A DNA stretch of 64,000 bases from Thermobrachium celere DSM 8682 (GTDB taxonomy: Bacteria; Bacillota; Clostridia; Clostridiales; Caloramatoraceae). This document shows, piece by piece, positions 35,196 to 43,245 of this stretch; within the stretch, counting starts at the first letter, position 1; each line of letters starts with the position of its first letter. The notes below the pieces were generated by a model, which had not been told where the DNA came from, did no database searches, and worked only from the letters and a program-made list of their open reading frames with translations. The stretch spans positions 421,938-485,937 of the forward strand of contig NZ_HF952018.1 of NCBI RefSeq assembly GCF_000430995.1, given 5' to 3'. The translations under genes and the position numbers were made by a program.

Positions 35196-36270
35196 AAATA
35201 ACACTATTACAAGGAATCAGTATTTTTTCGTAATTCAAAGTGCAATGATAGGGATAGGAATAATAACTTTGGCATCAGGAGTTACAAAAAAGGCTCAACA
35301 ATCAGGATGGATTGCTGTTATTCTAGCAGGAATTTATCCTATATTATGTGTACTTTTAAGTTATGAAATATATAAGGATTTAAACTTTGTTGAGTATACT
35401 CAGGCTAGTGAACAGATATATGGTAAGTTTTTAACTAAGATATTTACATTTTTGTTTTCTTTTAATTTTATATTTTTAGAGGCAGCTGTAGTTTCAGGTC
35501 TTGCCAATGAATTAACCTTTTCAACAACAAAATTTTTATCTCCTTATGTACTGATTTTTATAACATCTGCTCTTATATATTATAATACCGTAGATGGATT
35601 AAAGATAATTGCAAGGTTAAGTGAGTTGGTGTTCTATCTCACTATATTTATATTTTTAATTCCAATATATTTTATTAATAAAGGGGACATAACTAATGTT
35701 CTTCCAATAGTTAGTGATTATGGCTCAATTATAAAAGCAATCCCTACTACTTTTTTTGCATATTCAGGTGTCGAACTTTCTATTGCAATAATTCCTATGA
35801 TAACAAATAAAATGGGAACAAAGGGAGTAGGAATAGCAGCATGTATTTTTACAACTACACTTTATACATTTGTAACCTTTGTTACCATACTTTTTATAGG
35901 TTGGAAGTTAACATCGCAATTAAAATATCCTTTTTTATATCTAGTTGCAACTACAGAAATACCTGTAATTTCAAATTTTGAACCACTTTTTATATTCATC
36001 TGGGGCAACAAGATATTTCAAACAGCTGCATGTATGCATTTTGGAGCTACATATTATTTTTCAGAGGCAACCAAGATCCCATATAAAATATCCTGTGCAG
36101 TGACATGTATTTTAGCAGCTCTTTTAGGATTAATTTTAGTACCAGAGCATAATAGAGGCAGTATAACAGATAAGGTTATGCCTTTTTTAGTAGGGTATAT
36201 AATTTTATGGTTAATTACTGCATTTTTAATTAGCAAGTTTAAGAAGGTGAAGAAAAATGCAAAGGCTTAA
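35188..36270 (+). CDS. Spore germination permease, GerB (B subunit) family
   Basis: 360 residues with about ten membrane segments, amino-acid permease-like (RNQYFFVIQSAMIGIGIITLASGVTKKAQQSGWIAVILAGIYP is typical of GerB). It binds the germinant in the Ger receptor. AGGAGGAACAAAG precedes the ATG within the gerA end; the gerC start overlaps its 3' end by 14 bases. Confidence 0.93.
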   Translation: MNKNNTITRNQYFFVIQSAMIGIGIITLASGVTKKAQQSGWIAVILAGIYPILCVLLSYEIYKDLNFVEYTQASEQIYGKFLTKIFTFLFSFNFIFLEAAVVSGLANELTFSTTKFLSPYVLIFITSALIYYNTVDGLKIIARLSELVFYLTIFIFLIPIYFINKGDITNVLPIVSDYGSIIKAIPTTFFAYSGVELSIAIIPMITNKMGTKGVGIAACIFTTTLYTFVTFVTILFIGWKLTSQLKYPFLYLVATTEIPVISNFEPLFIFIWGNKIFQTAACMHFGATYYFSEATKIPYKISCAVTCILAALLGLILVPEHNRGSITDKVMPFLVGYIILWLITAFLISKFKKVKKNAKA

Positions 36271-37357
36271 ACTATTTTTTATAATTCTTTTATTTTTACT
36301 ATTTAGTAGCTGCTATAACAGAGTTTCTATTGAAAAGTTGTCGGTAATAACTGGAATAGGATTTGATATAGGGGAGGATAAAAGAAAAATAGAAAACGTG
36401 GCAGAGTATTTAATATTTAGGGGGCAAAATGAAATAGACAGGGGTGTAAGTTTAGAAATAGGAAAAACAATAAATGAAGCAAATGATTATAGGCAACTTA
36501 ATTTAAAAAAGAATTATCTTTTAGGTACAACTAGAGCCTATGTAATTAGTGAAGAGAGGGCAAAACTAGGTATAAAGGATATATTAGATATCTGCATAAG
36601 AGATCAGGAGAGAAACTTAAATACCATAATGGTTGTATCAAAAGGAAGCTGTAAAGAAATATTTGAGCAAAAGCCTAAGGAAGAAAATACAATGGCTGAT
36701 GAAATAAAGGAATTAATTGAAGCAGCCTACAGTGCCAACTTTTTTACTAATAATGCAGGAGTTAAGCATTTAGTTAATATGTATTATCAGGAGGGCAGAA
36801 ACATTATCATACCAGCAATTGAAAAGAAGGATTCAACAATAAGAATTGCTGGTATTGCTGTCTTTGATAAAGATAAACTAAAAAAGATAATTCCAATTGA
36901 AGAGGCTGTATATGTAAATCTTTTAAGAAACAGTGATGTTAAGGGGAATATTGCAATTGTAATGGGTGATTATAATAAAGCTGTTGATGTGGAATGCATT
37001 TCAAAAAGAAAGGTTAAAGTAGATAAGATAGGAGATAAATTAAAATATACAATTACACTAAATATACAAGGAGAAATTAAGCTTAATACCTATAGTTTTG
37101 AACAACAAAAGGATGAAAAAGAAATTATTGAAGAAATTAATTCACTACTAATAAAGAACTTATCTGAAAAACTTAAAGAGACAATAGAAAAGGCAAAGAA
37201 TGATTTTGAAATAGATGTATTTGATATACAAAAATATGCTGTGGCTAAATATGGGAGAACAGATGCAATTGTTGAAAAAATACAGGAGGGATTTAAAGAT
37301 TGTGAGATAGAAGTAGTAATAAACTCAAAAATAAGGTCAACAGGAAGATATAAATAA
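36257..37357 (+). CDS. Ger(x)C family germination lipoprotein
   Basis: 366 residues. A lipoprotein signal ends in LLFSSC with the lipidated C19. The body matches GerC: SIEKLSVITGIGFDIGEDKRKIENVAEYL near the N-terminus and the C-terminal VFDIQKYAVAKYGRTD segment. The lipoprotein is the third subunit of the spore germinant receptor. The operon order A-B-C is the standard one. Confidence 0.93.
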   Translation: MQRLKLFFIILLFLLFSSCYNRVSIEKLSVITGIGFDIGEDKRKIENVAEYLIFRGQNEIDRGVSLEIGKTINEANDYRQLNLKKNYLLGTTRAYVISEERAKLGIKDILDICIRDQERNLNTIMVVSKGSCKEIFEQKPKEENTMADEIKELIEAAYSANFFTNNAGVKHLVNMYYQEGRNIIIPAIEKKDSTIRIAGIAVFDKDKLKKIIPIEEAVYVNLLRNSDVKGNIAIVMGDYNKAVDVECISKRKVKVDKIGDKLKYTITLNIQGEIKLNTYSFEQQKDEKEIIEEINSLLIKNLSEKLKETIEKAKNDFEIDVFDIQKYAVAKYGRTDAIVEKIQEGFKDCEIEVVINSKIRSTGRYK

Positions 37358-37359
37358 AA

Positions 37360-37385
37360 AAGCGGCTAAAAAGCCGCTTAAATTA
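37360..37385 (+). terminator. Terminator of the ger operon
   Basis: AAGCGGCT/AGCCGCTT with loop AAAA, then AAATTATTT; the upstream A-run would serve the minus strand as well. Confidence 0.8.
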
Positions 37386-37390
37386 TTTAA

Positions 37391-37645
37391 TTATCTTAAG
37401 AAAGCACCTAAAACTTTTCTACAGTCGGTAATTATTTCGCAGATGCAGTGGATGTCAACAAATTTAACTGGGCAGCCGCATCCTGCGATTTCACATACTA
37501 AAATGTTATCGCAAACTGTTAAAACTCTTACACATTGAGCTCTGCCATTCTTTAATACTATAATGCAGTTTTGACCCTTTAGCATTTCAAGTATATTTTT
37601 AATTGAGCAGCATGGATTGTAGCTGAAATCACAGCAGTTATTCAT
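37391..37645 (-). CDS. Cysteine-rich small protein
   Basis: 84 residues from the ATG at 37645 (AGGTGG eight bases upstream). It has about 13 cysteines, in CC, CC, CGC and C-x-C arrangements, and a beta-rich middle (QNCIIVLKNGRAQCVRVLTVCDNILVCEIAG) resembling a small Sm/Hfq-like or spore-coat-like fold. No family is recognised with certainty. Close relatives of this type are found in Clostridia as hypothetical proteins, which is a recollection and not a check. Single gene, divergent from the patatin gene by about 200 bp. A disulfide-linked spore-coat role is a guess from composition and the nearby ger operon. Confidence 0.7.
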   Translation of the reverse strand: MNNCCDFSYNPCCSIKNILEMLKGQNCIIVLKNGRAQCVRVLTVCDNILVCEIAGCGCPVKFVDIHCICEIITDCRKVLGAFLR

Positions 37646-37849
37646 ACAGTTCACCACCTTTCTTAAAAATTATGTTCAACTTATATCATTGGTAGCCTAT
37701 ATCTTTTCCTAGTACATATTATTCTTTATGGTATTTTTTGATACAAAGTTCGACAATATTTTGTAAACAATTGGTTAATAATTTGTTTTATATGTCACTT
37801 ATTTTTTTAAAGTTGCTATAATATCTTTAGAAGGTTTGGGGGTGTTAAG

Positions 37850-38617
37850 ATGAGGTATGGTTTATGTTTAACTGGTGGAGGAGCAAAGGGAGCCTTTGAA
37901 GCAGGTATTTTAAAGTTTTTTAAGGAAAAGGGATTAAGTTTTAATGTTATAACAGGTACTTCAATTGGAGCTATTAATGGATATTTTATGTATAGGAACT
38001 CCTATGAAGATATGTATAGGTTTTGGCTTGAGATGGATTCAAATAAATATTTTGATTCGTTAAACATGGTTGTAGAAAATAAATTGGTTATAGAAGAATT
38101 AAAAAAATTAAAGGGATTTGATAATAGTATAGAATCATTTTATGTGAACTATGTTAAGGTAAGTGGTACAGCTATAGAAGAGGTTGTAGTTGATATAAAA
38201 GATTTAAGTGAAGAGGAGGCATTAGATGCAGTAAAGGCAAGTTCCCTTCTGCCATATAATTATGAAGGTGATCTAAAAAAAGTGAGTGCTAAAATTCTTT
38301 TTGAACAGTTTAAAAAAGATTTAGTAGAGGGCAAGTATGATGGGTACAAGTTAGATGGAGGAATATTAAATAACTGCCTATTAAGCCCATTAATTGAGGA
38401 TAAGGTAGATAAGATCTATATAATTGCACTTTCAAATGGTTTTATAGTACCAGAGTACATATATGATATATATAAAAAAGAAGACATTATTGTCCTAGAA
38501 CCCAATTTTGAAGTAAGACCAGAGGATACAGTAAACTTTAGTAATGATTTTTGCACAAGAATATTTAATCTAGGGTATGAATATGCAAAGGGATTAGAAG
38601 GGACTAAATTAATTTAG
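37850..38617 (+). CDS. Patatin-like phospholipase
   Basis: 255 residues. The oxyanion-hole GGGAKG is at 9-14, the nucleophile S38 is in GTSIGA, and the second catalytic residue D169 is in DGGILNN. These form a complete Ser-Asp dyad. A smaller member than the usual RssA/YlbK type. No signal peptide, so cytoplasmic or membrane-peripheral. GGGGGTG precedes the ATG. Its last codons form the left arm of a palindromic terminator shared with rsgI. Confidence 0.9.
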   Translation: MRYGLCLTGGGAKGAFEAGILKFFKEKGLSFNVITGTSIGAINGYFMYRNSYEDMYRFWLEMDSNKYFDSLNMVVENKLVIEELKKLKGFDNSIESFYVNYVKVSGTAIEEVVVDIKDLSEEEALDAVKASSLLPYNYEGDLKKVSAKILFEQFKKDLVEGKYDGYKLDGGILNNCLLSPLIEDKVDKIYIIALSNGFIVPEYIYDIYKKEDIIVLEPNFEVRPEDTVNFSNDFCTRIFNLGYEYAKGLEGTKLI

Positions 38618-38637
38618 TCCCTTCTAATCCCCTTTTT
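38590..38637. terminator. 42-bp perfect palindrome acting as bidirectional terminator
   Basis: Bases 38590-38610 and 38611-38631 are exact reverse complements with no spacer; then CCTTTTTATT on the right and AAAG on the left. Both stop codons (patatin TAG 38615-38617, rsgI TAA 38616-38614) are at the centre, so each arm codes for one protein end. Confidence 0.9.
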
Positions 38638-39429
38638 ATTTTTTATAGGAGTATCATTCTTTTCATATTGGTATTGGGATGTTTGCTTTTGATATTTTTC
38701 TTTGTTTTTATTATTTTGTATTTTATTATCGGGATTTTTATTAAATTCTTTTTTGGTATTATTTAAATCGTTGTTTTTTATTTTTTTGTTAGGTTTAATT
38801 TTATTTGAAGGTACTTCCTTTTCATTATTATCTTTAGGTATTGGTTTTGTTTTTTGTTTAATAAGTTCATCTTTTTGTTTATCCTGTGTATTTTGAACCT
38901 TATCATATACTTTTACAAAATTTATATTCTGTTTTTTTAGTTCAGATATAAATTTATTTAGTTTTATATCTTCTTTATCTATTTGAATATTTATTTTTTT
39001 AGATTTGTTATTATAATACTCATCAGTTATATACTTTTTTTCCTTTGCCTTATTTATAATTAAAATTAGTCCATCGTTGATATTTTTATTTTTTAGTTTA
39101 ATAGAACTTGTTATTTCTTCACCATCTTTATTTAATGGGATTATCTTTATTATTCTATTAAATTTGTTAATATCAATTTTAATTTTTGGATTAATTGTTA
39201 TAACTATTGAAGCATATACTTGGTTATATACTGTTAAAAATGATCCAAAAAGTATACAAATTATTAGTGAAGCTGCTATTAAAAAAGGTTTTAAATTTAT
39301 AGATGTATATGTGTATTCTTGGCCTATTTGTAATTTTTCTTTAGATTTAAATTTAATAAATTCCCCTGTTTGAGTAAATAGAACGGCTTCGTTATTATTA
39401 ACTTCTACAACTATACCTTTTTTAATCAT
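38614..39429 (-). CDS. rsgI: RsgI-like anti-sigma-I factor
   Basis: 271 residues. Residues 1-45 form the RsgI_N anti-sigma domain (KKGIVVEVNNNEAVLFTQTGEFIKFK), residues ~49-70 are one membrane segment, and ~70-165 form a periplasm-side domain of the RsgI type (SIVITINPKIKIDINKFNRII). The rest (~190-271) is a low-complexity Lys/Asn/Gln tail without any carbohydrate-binding domain, in contrast to the cellulosome-type RsgI of C. thermocellum. It should hold SigI at the membrane until a signal. It overlaps the sigI stop by 8 bases. Confidence 0.88.
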   Translation of the reverse strand: MIKKGIVVEVNNNEAVLFTQTGEFIKFKSKEKLQIGQEYTYTSINLKPFLIAASLIICILFGSFLTVYNQVYASIVITINPKIKIDINKFNRIIKIIPLNKDGEEITSSIKLKNKNINDGLILIINKAKEKKYITDEYYNNKSKKINIQIDKEDIKLNKFISELKKQNINFVKVYDKVQNTQDKQKDELIKQKTKPIPKDNNEKEVPSNKIKPNKKIKNNDLNNTKKEFNKNPDNKIQNNKNKEKYQKQTSQYQYEKNDTPIKNKKGIRRD

Positions 39430-40081
39430 TTATTTCACCTACCTTTATATTGAGGTATGATCTGATATATTTTAAATCTTCATCTGTCAAAATAAGTATT
39501 AGTGCTATTAGGTACCTTCTCCATTTTTCAATAAACTTTTCGTTTTTAGAGGCTAAAAGACATATTTGCTTTATGGGAAGCTGTTTAGTCCTAGTTAGTT
39601 TTTCAATAATTTGGCTTTCTTTAGAAACTAAAAATGCAACGTTTATTAATTCTTCTCTTGTATCTTTATGCTTTGGTGAATTTGATACCAAGTCAGAGAA
39701 ACTTATTCCATATTCTTTAAGTTTAAGTGAAAAAAGAGTAATTTCTTGAGCTCTTACTTTATTTTCTTCTTCTATTTCATATCTTTCGATTGAACTTCTA
39801 TGTTCAAAGCTTATAAGATCTTCATCATCAAGGGAGATGTTTAAGTTTTTTGTACTTTTCCTAAAGTAATCTATAAGTGAATTTTTAATTACCATTTTAG
39901 CATAGGAGAAGAAGTTACCTTTTTGTTTGTTATAGGTATCAATGGATTTATTAAAGGCAATTAGAGCAATACTTAATTCATCATCATTTTCCCAATTTAA
40001 TCTTCTTTTACATATGCTTGAAGCAACCTTATATATAAAATCTCTATTTGTTTCAATAAACTGTTCTCTATCAGTTATCAT
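39422..40081 (-). CDS. sigI: RNA polymerase sigma-I factor
   Basis: 219 residues. Sigma region 2 is at ~10-75 (NRDFIYKVASSICKRRLNWENDDELSIALIAFNKSIDTYNKQKGNFFSYAKMVIKNSLIDYFRK), the typical SigI N-terminus; the SigI-specific C-terminal region replaces a normal region 4 (KQICLLASKNEKFIEKWRRYLIALILILT). Heat or envelope stress and polysaccharide sensing are known SigI roles. GGGGGAAGAGG precedes the ATG. It is followed by rsgI and is divergent from the DUF5667 gene with a SigI-like promoter on each strand. Confidence 0.93.
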   Translation of the reverse strand: MITDREQFIETNRDFIYKVASSICKRRLNWENDDELSIALIAFNKSIDTYNKQKGNFFSYAKMVIKNSLIDYFRKSTKNLNISLDDEDLISFEHRSSIERYEIEEENKVRAQEITLFSLKLKEYGISFSDLVSNSPKHKDTREELINVAFLVSKESQIIEKLTRTKQLPIKQICLLASKNEKFIEKWRRYLIALILILTDEDLKYIRSYLNIKVGEIND

Positions 40082-40105
40082 CCTCTTCCCCCTTTCACTA
40101 TCTAA

Positions 40106-40133
40106 TACGTAAAATTTTAAAAATTTTATGGGG
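40106..40133 (-). promoter_or_regulatory. sigI: Candidate SigI-type promoter of sigI-rsgI
   Basis: On the minus strand, ACCCCA is followed by 19 bases and then CGTA (CCCC at 40133-40130, CGTA at 40109-40106). The C-rich -35 and CG-A/TA -10 are of the SigI type known in Bacillus subtilis. It lies 25 bp before the start codon. Confidence 0.5.
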
Positions 40134-40148
40134 TAAAAATTTCTTATT

Positions 40149-40177
40149 CCCCCCTTAAAAAATAATTTTTGTTCGTA
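40149..40177 (+). promoter_or_regulatory. Candidate SigI-type promoter of the DUF5667 gene
   Basis: CCCCCC at 40149-40154, 19 bases, CGTA at 40174-40177. The same architecture as on the opposite strand, 39 bp before the start codon. TCGTATAAT also contains a possible TATAAT, so a mixed promoter is possible. Confidence 0.5.
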
Positions 40178-40215
40178 TAATTAAGTGAAAACTAAATTAA
40201 GGGGAGGTAATAAAG

Positions 40216-41211
40216 ATGAAAAAATATTTATCAATTGTATTAGCTTTGGCGTTTTCTTTTAATATTACAATAGCAAAGGCGGACGTGCAAGGATCAGATG
40301 CTGGAATAACACCAGACAGCATACTATATCCTGTTGATAAGCTAATTGATGAAATAAAAATAGCTTTAACCTTTGAAGAGGAGAAAAAGGCAGAAGTTAC
40401 AGCAGATGTAGCAGAGGAGAGATTAGTAGAGGCACAGGTAATGGCTGAAGAAGGTAAAGAGGAACTTGTAAAACCTGCAGTAGATGAATATCAGCAGAAG
40501 ATGGATGCAGCACAACAAACAGTAGAAAAAATAGTTTCTCAAGAGAGTCAGGAAGATAAAAATCAGGAAGATGATCAAGATAAAGTTAATGAATTAAGAA
40601 ATAGAATAGAAAGTAGATATAAAAATTCAATAGAAATATTAAACAAAATACAGGAAAAGGTATCGGAAAATGCAAAGCCTACAATACAAAAAGTAATTGA
40701 ACTTCAAACTCAAAAAAGAGAAGTATTAATAAGTTTAATAGATAAGAAAAAGGAAATGTATGAAATTAGAAAACAGGTAGTAGAAGCAAGAAAAGCACTA
40801 GAGACAGCAAAGGAAGTAAAAAATGAAGAGGAGATTAAGAAGGCAGAAGAGGCATTAAAGTTGGCACAGTCATTATTAGATAATAAAAAAGAAGAGATGA
40901 AGAAAATAAGAGAACAAGCAAGAGAAACAATTAAAGTTAGAAATCAAATAAGAAAAGAAACTAGAGAGGTATTAAAACAAGAAGTAAAAAATGGAACAAT
41001 AACAAAAGAAGAGGCAAAGCAGGTTAAAAAGGAAATTAACAATAATTTTATAAACAAAAAGGATACAAATGAAATAAAGGTGGAATTAAAAAAGGAAATT
41101 AAAGAGAAAACTCAAGAAAAGCATCAAGAGAGAAAGAATAAAAAAGGTGTAAAGCAAGTTGAATCAGAACAAGCAAGTATAACAAATAATGTTGAAGAAA
41201 ATCAAGATTAG
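40216..41211 (+). CDS. Secreted coiled-coil DUF5667 protein
   Basis: 331 residues. The signal peptide ends near IAKA/DVQ (residue ~22). Next comes the DUF5667 core, GITPDSILYPVDKLIDEIKIALTFEEEKKAEV (~30-60). Residues ~60-310 are charged and helical with long heptad runs, probably a coiled coil rich in Lys and Glu. Exported; role unknown. AAGGGGAGG precedes the ATG. Divergent from sigI with like promoter signals, suggesting it is a SigI regulon member. Confidence 0.85.
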   Translation: MKKYLSIVLALAFSFNITIAKADVQGSDAGITPDSILYPVDKLIDEIKIALTFEEEKKAEVTADVAEERLVEAQVMAEEGKEELVKPAVDEYQQKMDAAQQTVEKIVSQESQEDKNQEDDQDKVNELRNRIESRYKNSIEILNKIQEKVSENAKPTIQKVIELQTQKREVLISLIDKKKEMYEIRKQVVEARKALETAKEVKNEEEIKKAEEALKLAQSLLDNKKEEMKKIREQARETIKVRNQIRKETREVLKQEVKNGTITKEEAKQVKKEINNNFINKKDTNEIKVELKKEIKEKTQEKHQERKNKKGVKQVESEQASITNNVEENQD

Positions 41212-41219
41212 TAGCATTT

Positions 41220-41256
41220 ACCCCCATGTAATATGTTCTTGCATGGGGGTTTTTTA
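41220..41256 (+). terminator. Terminator after the DUF5667 gene
   Basis: ACCCCCATG/CATGGGGGT stem, 13-base loop, then TTTTTT. Confidence 0.92.
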
Positions 41257-41371
41257 TAAAAACCTTAAAAGTATTGGTAGACAGAAGGATTTTAATATAT
41301 AATTTTATAGCTTTTTATTTAAGTTATGGTAAATACATGGATATTTTTATAAGAAAAAAATGAAAAATATA

Positions 41372-41400
41372 TTGACAAAACTTGCAATTGTTTATATAAT
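41372..41400 (+). promoter_or_regulatory. Promoter of the metNIQ operon
   Basis: Perfect TTGACA (41372-41377), 17 bp, perfect TATAAT (41395-41400), 24 bp before the first riboswitch. Confidence 0.85.
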
Positions 41401-41423
41401 CTAAATCAAGAATTAAATAACAA

Positions 41424-41552
41424 GCTCTTATCGAGAGAGGTGGAGGGACTGGCCCGATGAAGCCCGGCAACCTGCGAAAAGCAAGGTGCCAAATCCTGCA
41501 GCGAAAGCTGGGAGATGAGAGAGGATGCCTCTTTCATCAAAGAGGTTTTTTT
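41424..41552 (+). promoter_or_regulatory. SAM-I (S-box) riboswitch, first copy
   Basis: S-box core is clear: CTTATCGAGAGAGGTGGAGGG, then CTGGCCCGATGAAGCCCGGCAACC, GGTGCCAAATCCTGCAGC and GGGAGATGAGAG closing P1. The terminator GCCTCTTTCATCAAAGAGG with seven T ends it at 41552. Binding of S-adenosylmethionine favours termination and so blocks metNIQ. Confidence 0.96.
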
Positions 41553-41598
41553 ATTTGTATTACAGGTAAATAATATAATTTATTCAAATAAATAACAA

Positions 41599-41728
41599 GC
41601 TCTTATCGAGAGAGGTGGAGGGACTGGCCCGATGAAGCCCGGCAACCTGCGAAAAGCAAGGTGCCAAATCCTGCAGCGAAAGCTGGGAGATGAGAGAGGT
41701 AAGCCTCTTTCATCAAAGAGGTTTTTTT
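41599..41728 (+). promoter_or_regulatory. SAM-I (S-box) riboswitch, second copy
   Basis: Same aptamer sequence as the first copy at 175 bases distance, with its own complete terminator (CCTCTTTCATCAAAGAGG plus T-run at 41705-41728). Transcripts must pass both switches to reach metN. Confidence 0.96.
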
Positions 41729-41799
41729 ATTTGTATCACAGGTAAATAATATAATTTATTCAATAAAATAACAATAAATAATTTTAAAGGGGTGTCAGC

Positions 41800-42576
41800 A
41801 TGATAGAAATAAAAAATTTAAAAAAGAGCTATTTGGTAAACGGAAAAAATTCAGAGGCCTTAAAAGGAATTAATTTAAAAATTGAAAAGGGGCAAGTTTT
41901 TGGAATTATAGGTAAGAGTGGTGCAGGCAAATCAACACTTTTAAGGTGTTTAAATTTACTTGAAATTCCAGATGAAGGTCAAATAATAGTTGAAGGTGAG
42001 GATATAACAAAATTTAATAAAAGAGAGCTTAGAGAGTATAGAAAAAATGTAAGCATGATTTTTCAGCATTTTAATCTGCTTTCAAATTCTAATGTGTATA
42101 AGAATGTTGCATTTCCACTTGAGATAGCAGGATATAAAAGGGAATATATAGACAAAAGAGTTAAGGAACTTCTAGAGATTGTAGGACTAGAAGACAAAGA
42201 AAGAGAATATCCTTCAAATCTGTCAGGAGGCCAAAAACAGAGAGTTGCAATAGCAAGAGCACTTGCTAATAATCCTAAAATACTTCTTTGTGATGAGGCA
42301 ACCTCAGCCCTTGACCCTCTTACAACAAAACAGATTTTAGATTTATTACTCCATTTAAATAATAAATTTGGTTTAACGATAGTTTTAATTACTCATGAAA
42401 TGGATGTTGTTGAAAGAATATGTAGTCATGTTGCAGTTATGGAAAATGGTTTGATTGTAGAAGTGGGCAAAAAGGATGAGGTATTTAATAGTCCTAAGTC
42501 TAAGACATTAAAACAGTTTCTACGAAGCCAAAATGAAGGAGTAATATATTTAGACTTAAAAGAAAAGGCGATGTAA
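41800..42576 (+). CDS. metN: Methionine ABC transporter ATP-binding protein, short form
   Basis: 258 residues. Walker A GKSGAGKST is at 38-46, signature LSGGQ at 141-145, Walker B ILLCDEATSALDP, and the H-loop ITHEMDV. Powers import of methionine together with MetI and MetQ. The protein stops shortly after the nucleotide-binding domain (usual MetN ~340 residues), so the C-terminal NIL/ACT-like domain that mediates inhibition by intracellular methionine is absent. GGGGTGTCAGC precedes the ATG. Control by two tandem SAM-I riboswitches upstream. Confidence 0.95.
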   Translation: MIEIKNLKKSYLVNGKNSEALKGINLKIEKGQVFGIIGKSGAGKSTLLRCLNLLEIPDEGQIIVEGEDITKFNKRELREYRKNVSMIFQHFNLLSNSNVYKNVAFPLEIAGYKREYIDKRVKELLEIVGLEDKEREYPSNLSGGQKQRVAIARALANNPKILLCDEATSALDPLTTKQILDLLLHLNNKFGLTIVLITHEMDVVERICSHVAVMENGLIVEVGKKDEVFNSPKSKTLKQFLRSQNEGVIYLDLKEKAM

Positions 42577-42589
42577 GGAGGTTGAAAAT

Positions 42590-43240
42590 ATGAGTGAAAT
42601 TGTTGAATTAGTGGTACCTTCATTTTTAGATACTTTGTATATGGTTGTGTTTTCTACATTTTTTTCAATAATCTTAGGGGCTCCCCTTGGAGTGTTTTTA
42701 GTATTAACTGATGAAGAAGGGTTACTTAAAATGCCAAAGATTAATTCAGTAATAGGAACAATAATAAATATAACAAGATCAATACCATTTATTATTTTAA
42801 TAATAGTACTATTTCCCCTTTCAAGAGTTATTGTAGGCACAACAATAGGAAAAGAAGCTGCAGTGGTTCCATTATCCATTGCAGCAGCCCCCTTCGTTGC
42901 AAGGGTGGTAGAATCTGCTCTAAAGGAAGTAAATAAAGGTGTAGTAGAGGCAGCAGTATCATTAGGTGCTTCTATACCTCAAATAGTTTTAAAGGTTTTG
43001 ATAAAGGAAGCTCTTCCAGGTCTAATATTAGGTATTACTTTAACAATTGTAAATATAATAGGATATTCTGCAATGGCAGGAGTTATAGGGGGTGGTGGAA
43101 TAGGTGATTTAGCAGTAAGGTATGGGTACCAAAGATTTAGAACAGATATTTTAATAGTAACTGTTATAATTTTAGTACTCATTGTTGAAATAACACAAAG
43201 AACAGGAAATTATCTTGCAAAAAAAATTGACAGGAGGTAA
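42590..43240 (+). CDS. metI: Methionine ABC transporter permease
   Basis: 216 residues with five to six membrane segments. The EAA loop is ...EAAVSLGASIPQIVLKVLIKEALPGLILG. Typical MetI length and signatures (YSAMAGVIGGGGIGDLAVRYGYQRF). GGAGGTTGAAAAT precedes the ATG; 14 bases after metN. Confidence 0.95.
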   Translation: MSEIVELVVPSFLDTLYMVVFSTFFSIILGAPLGVFLVLTDEEGLLKMPKINSVIGTIINITRSIPFIILIIVLFPLSRVIVGTTIGKEAAVVPLSIAAAPFVARVVESALKEVNKGVVEAAVSLGASIPQIVLKVLIKEALPGLILGITLTIVNIIGYSAMAGVIGGGGIGDLAVRYGYQRFRTDILIVTVIILVLIVEITQRTGNYLAKKIDRR

Positions 43241-43245
43241 TAATT

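Larger units (their letters stand above)
41414..41764 (+). repeat. Tandem direct repeat of ~175 bp carrying two SAM-I riboswitches
   Basis: Unit 1 is 41414-41588 and unit 2 is 41589 to about 41764. They are identical through the whole aptamer; the visible differences are ATG against TAAG just before the terminator stem, one T to C change in the following spacer, and small changes in the A/T run at the boundary. So near-perfect copies, probably a recent duplication. Confidence 0.93.

Noticed and set aside
41553-41600. A second promoter between the two SAM-I copies (TATAAT at 41574-41579)
   Set aside because: No acceptable -35 at 16-18 bp distance; the TATAAT is also in the second unit and may just be A/T-rich spacer.
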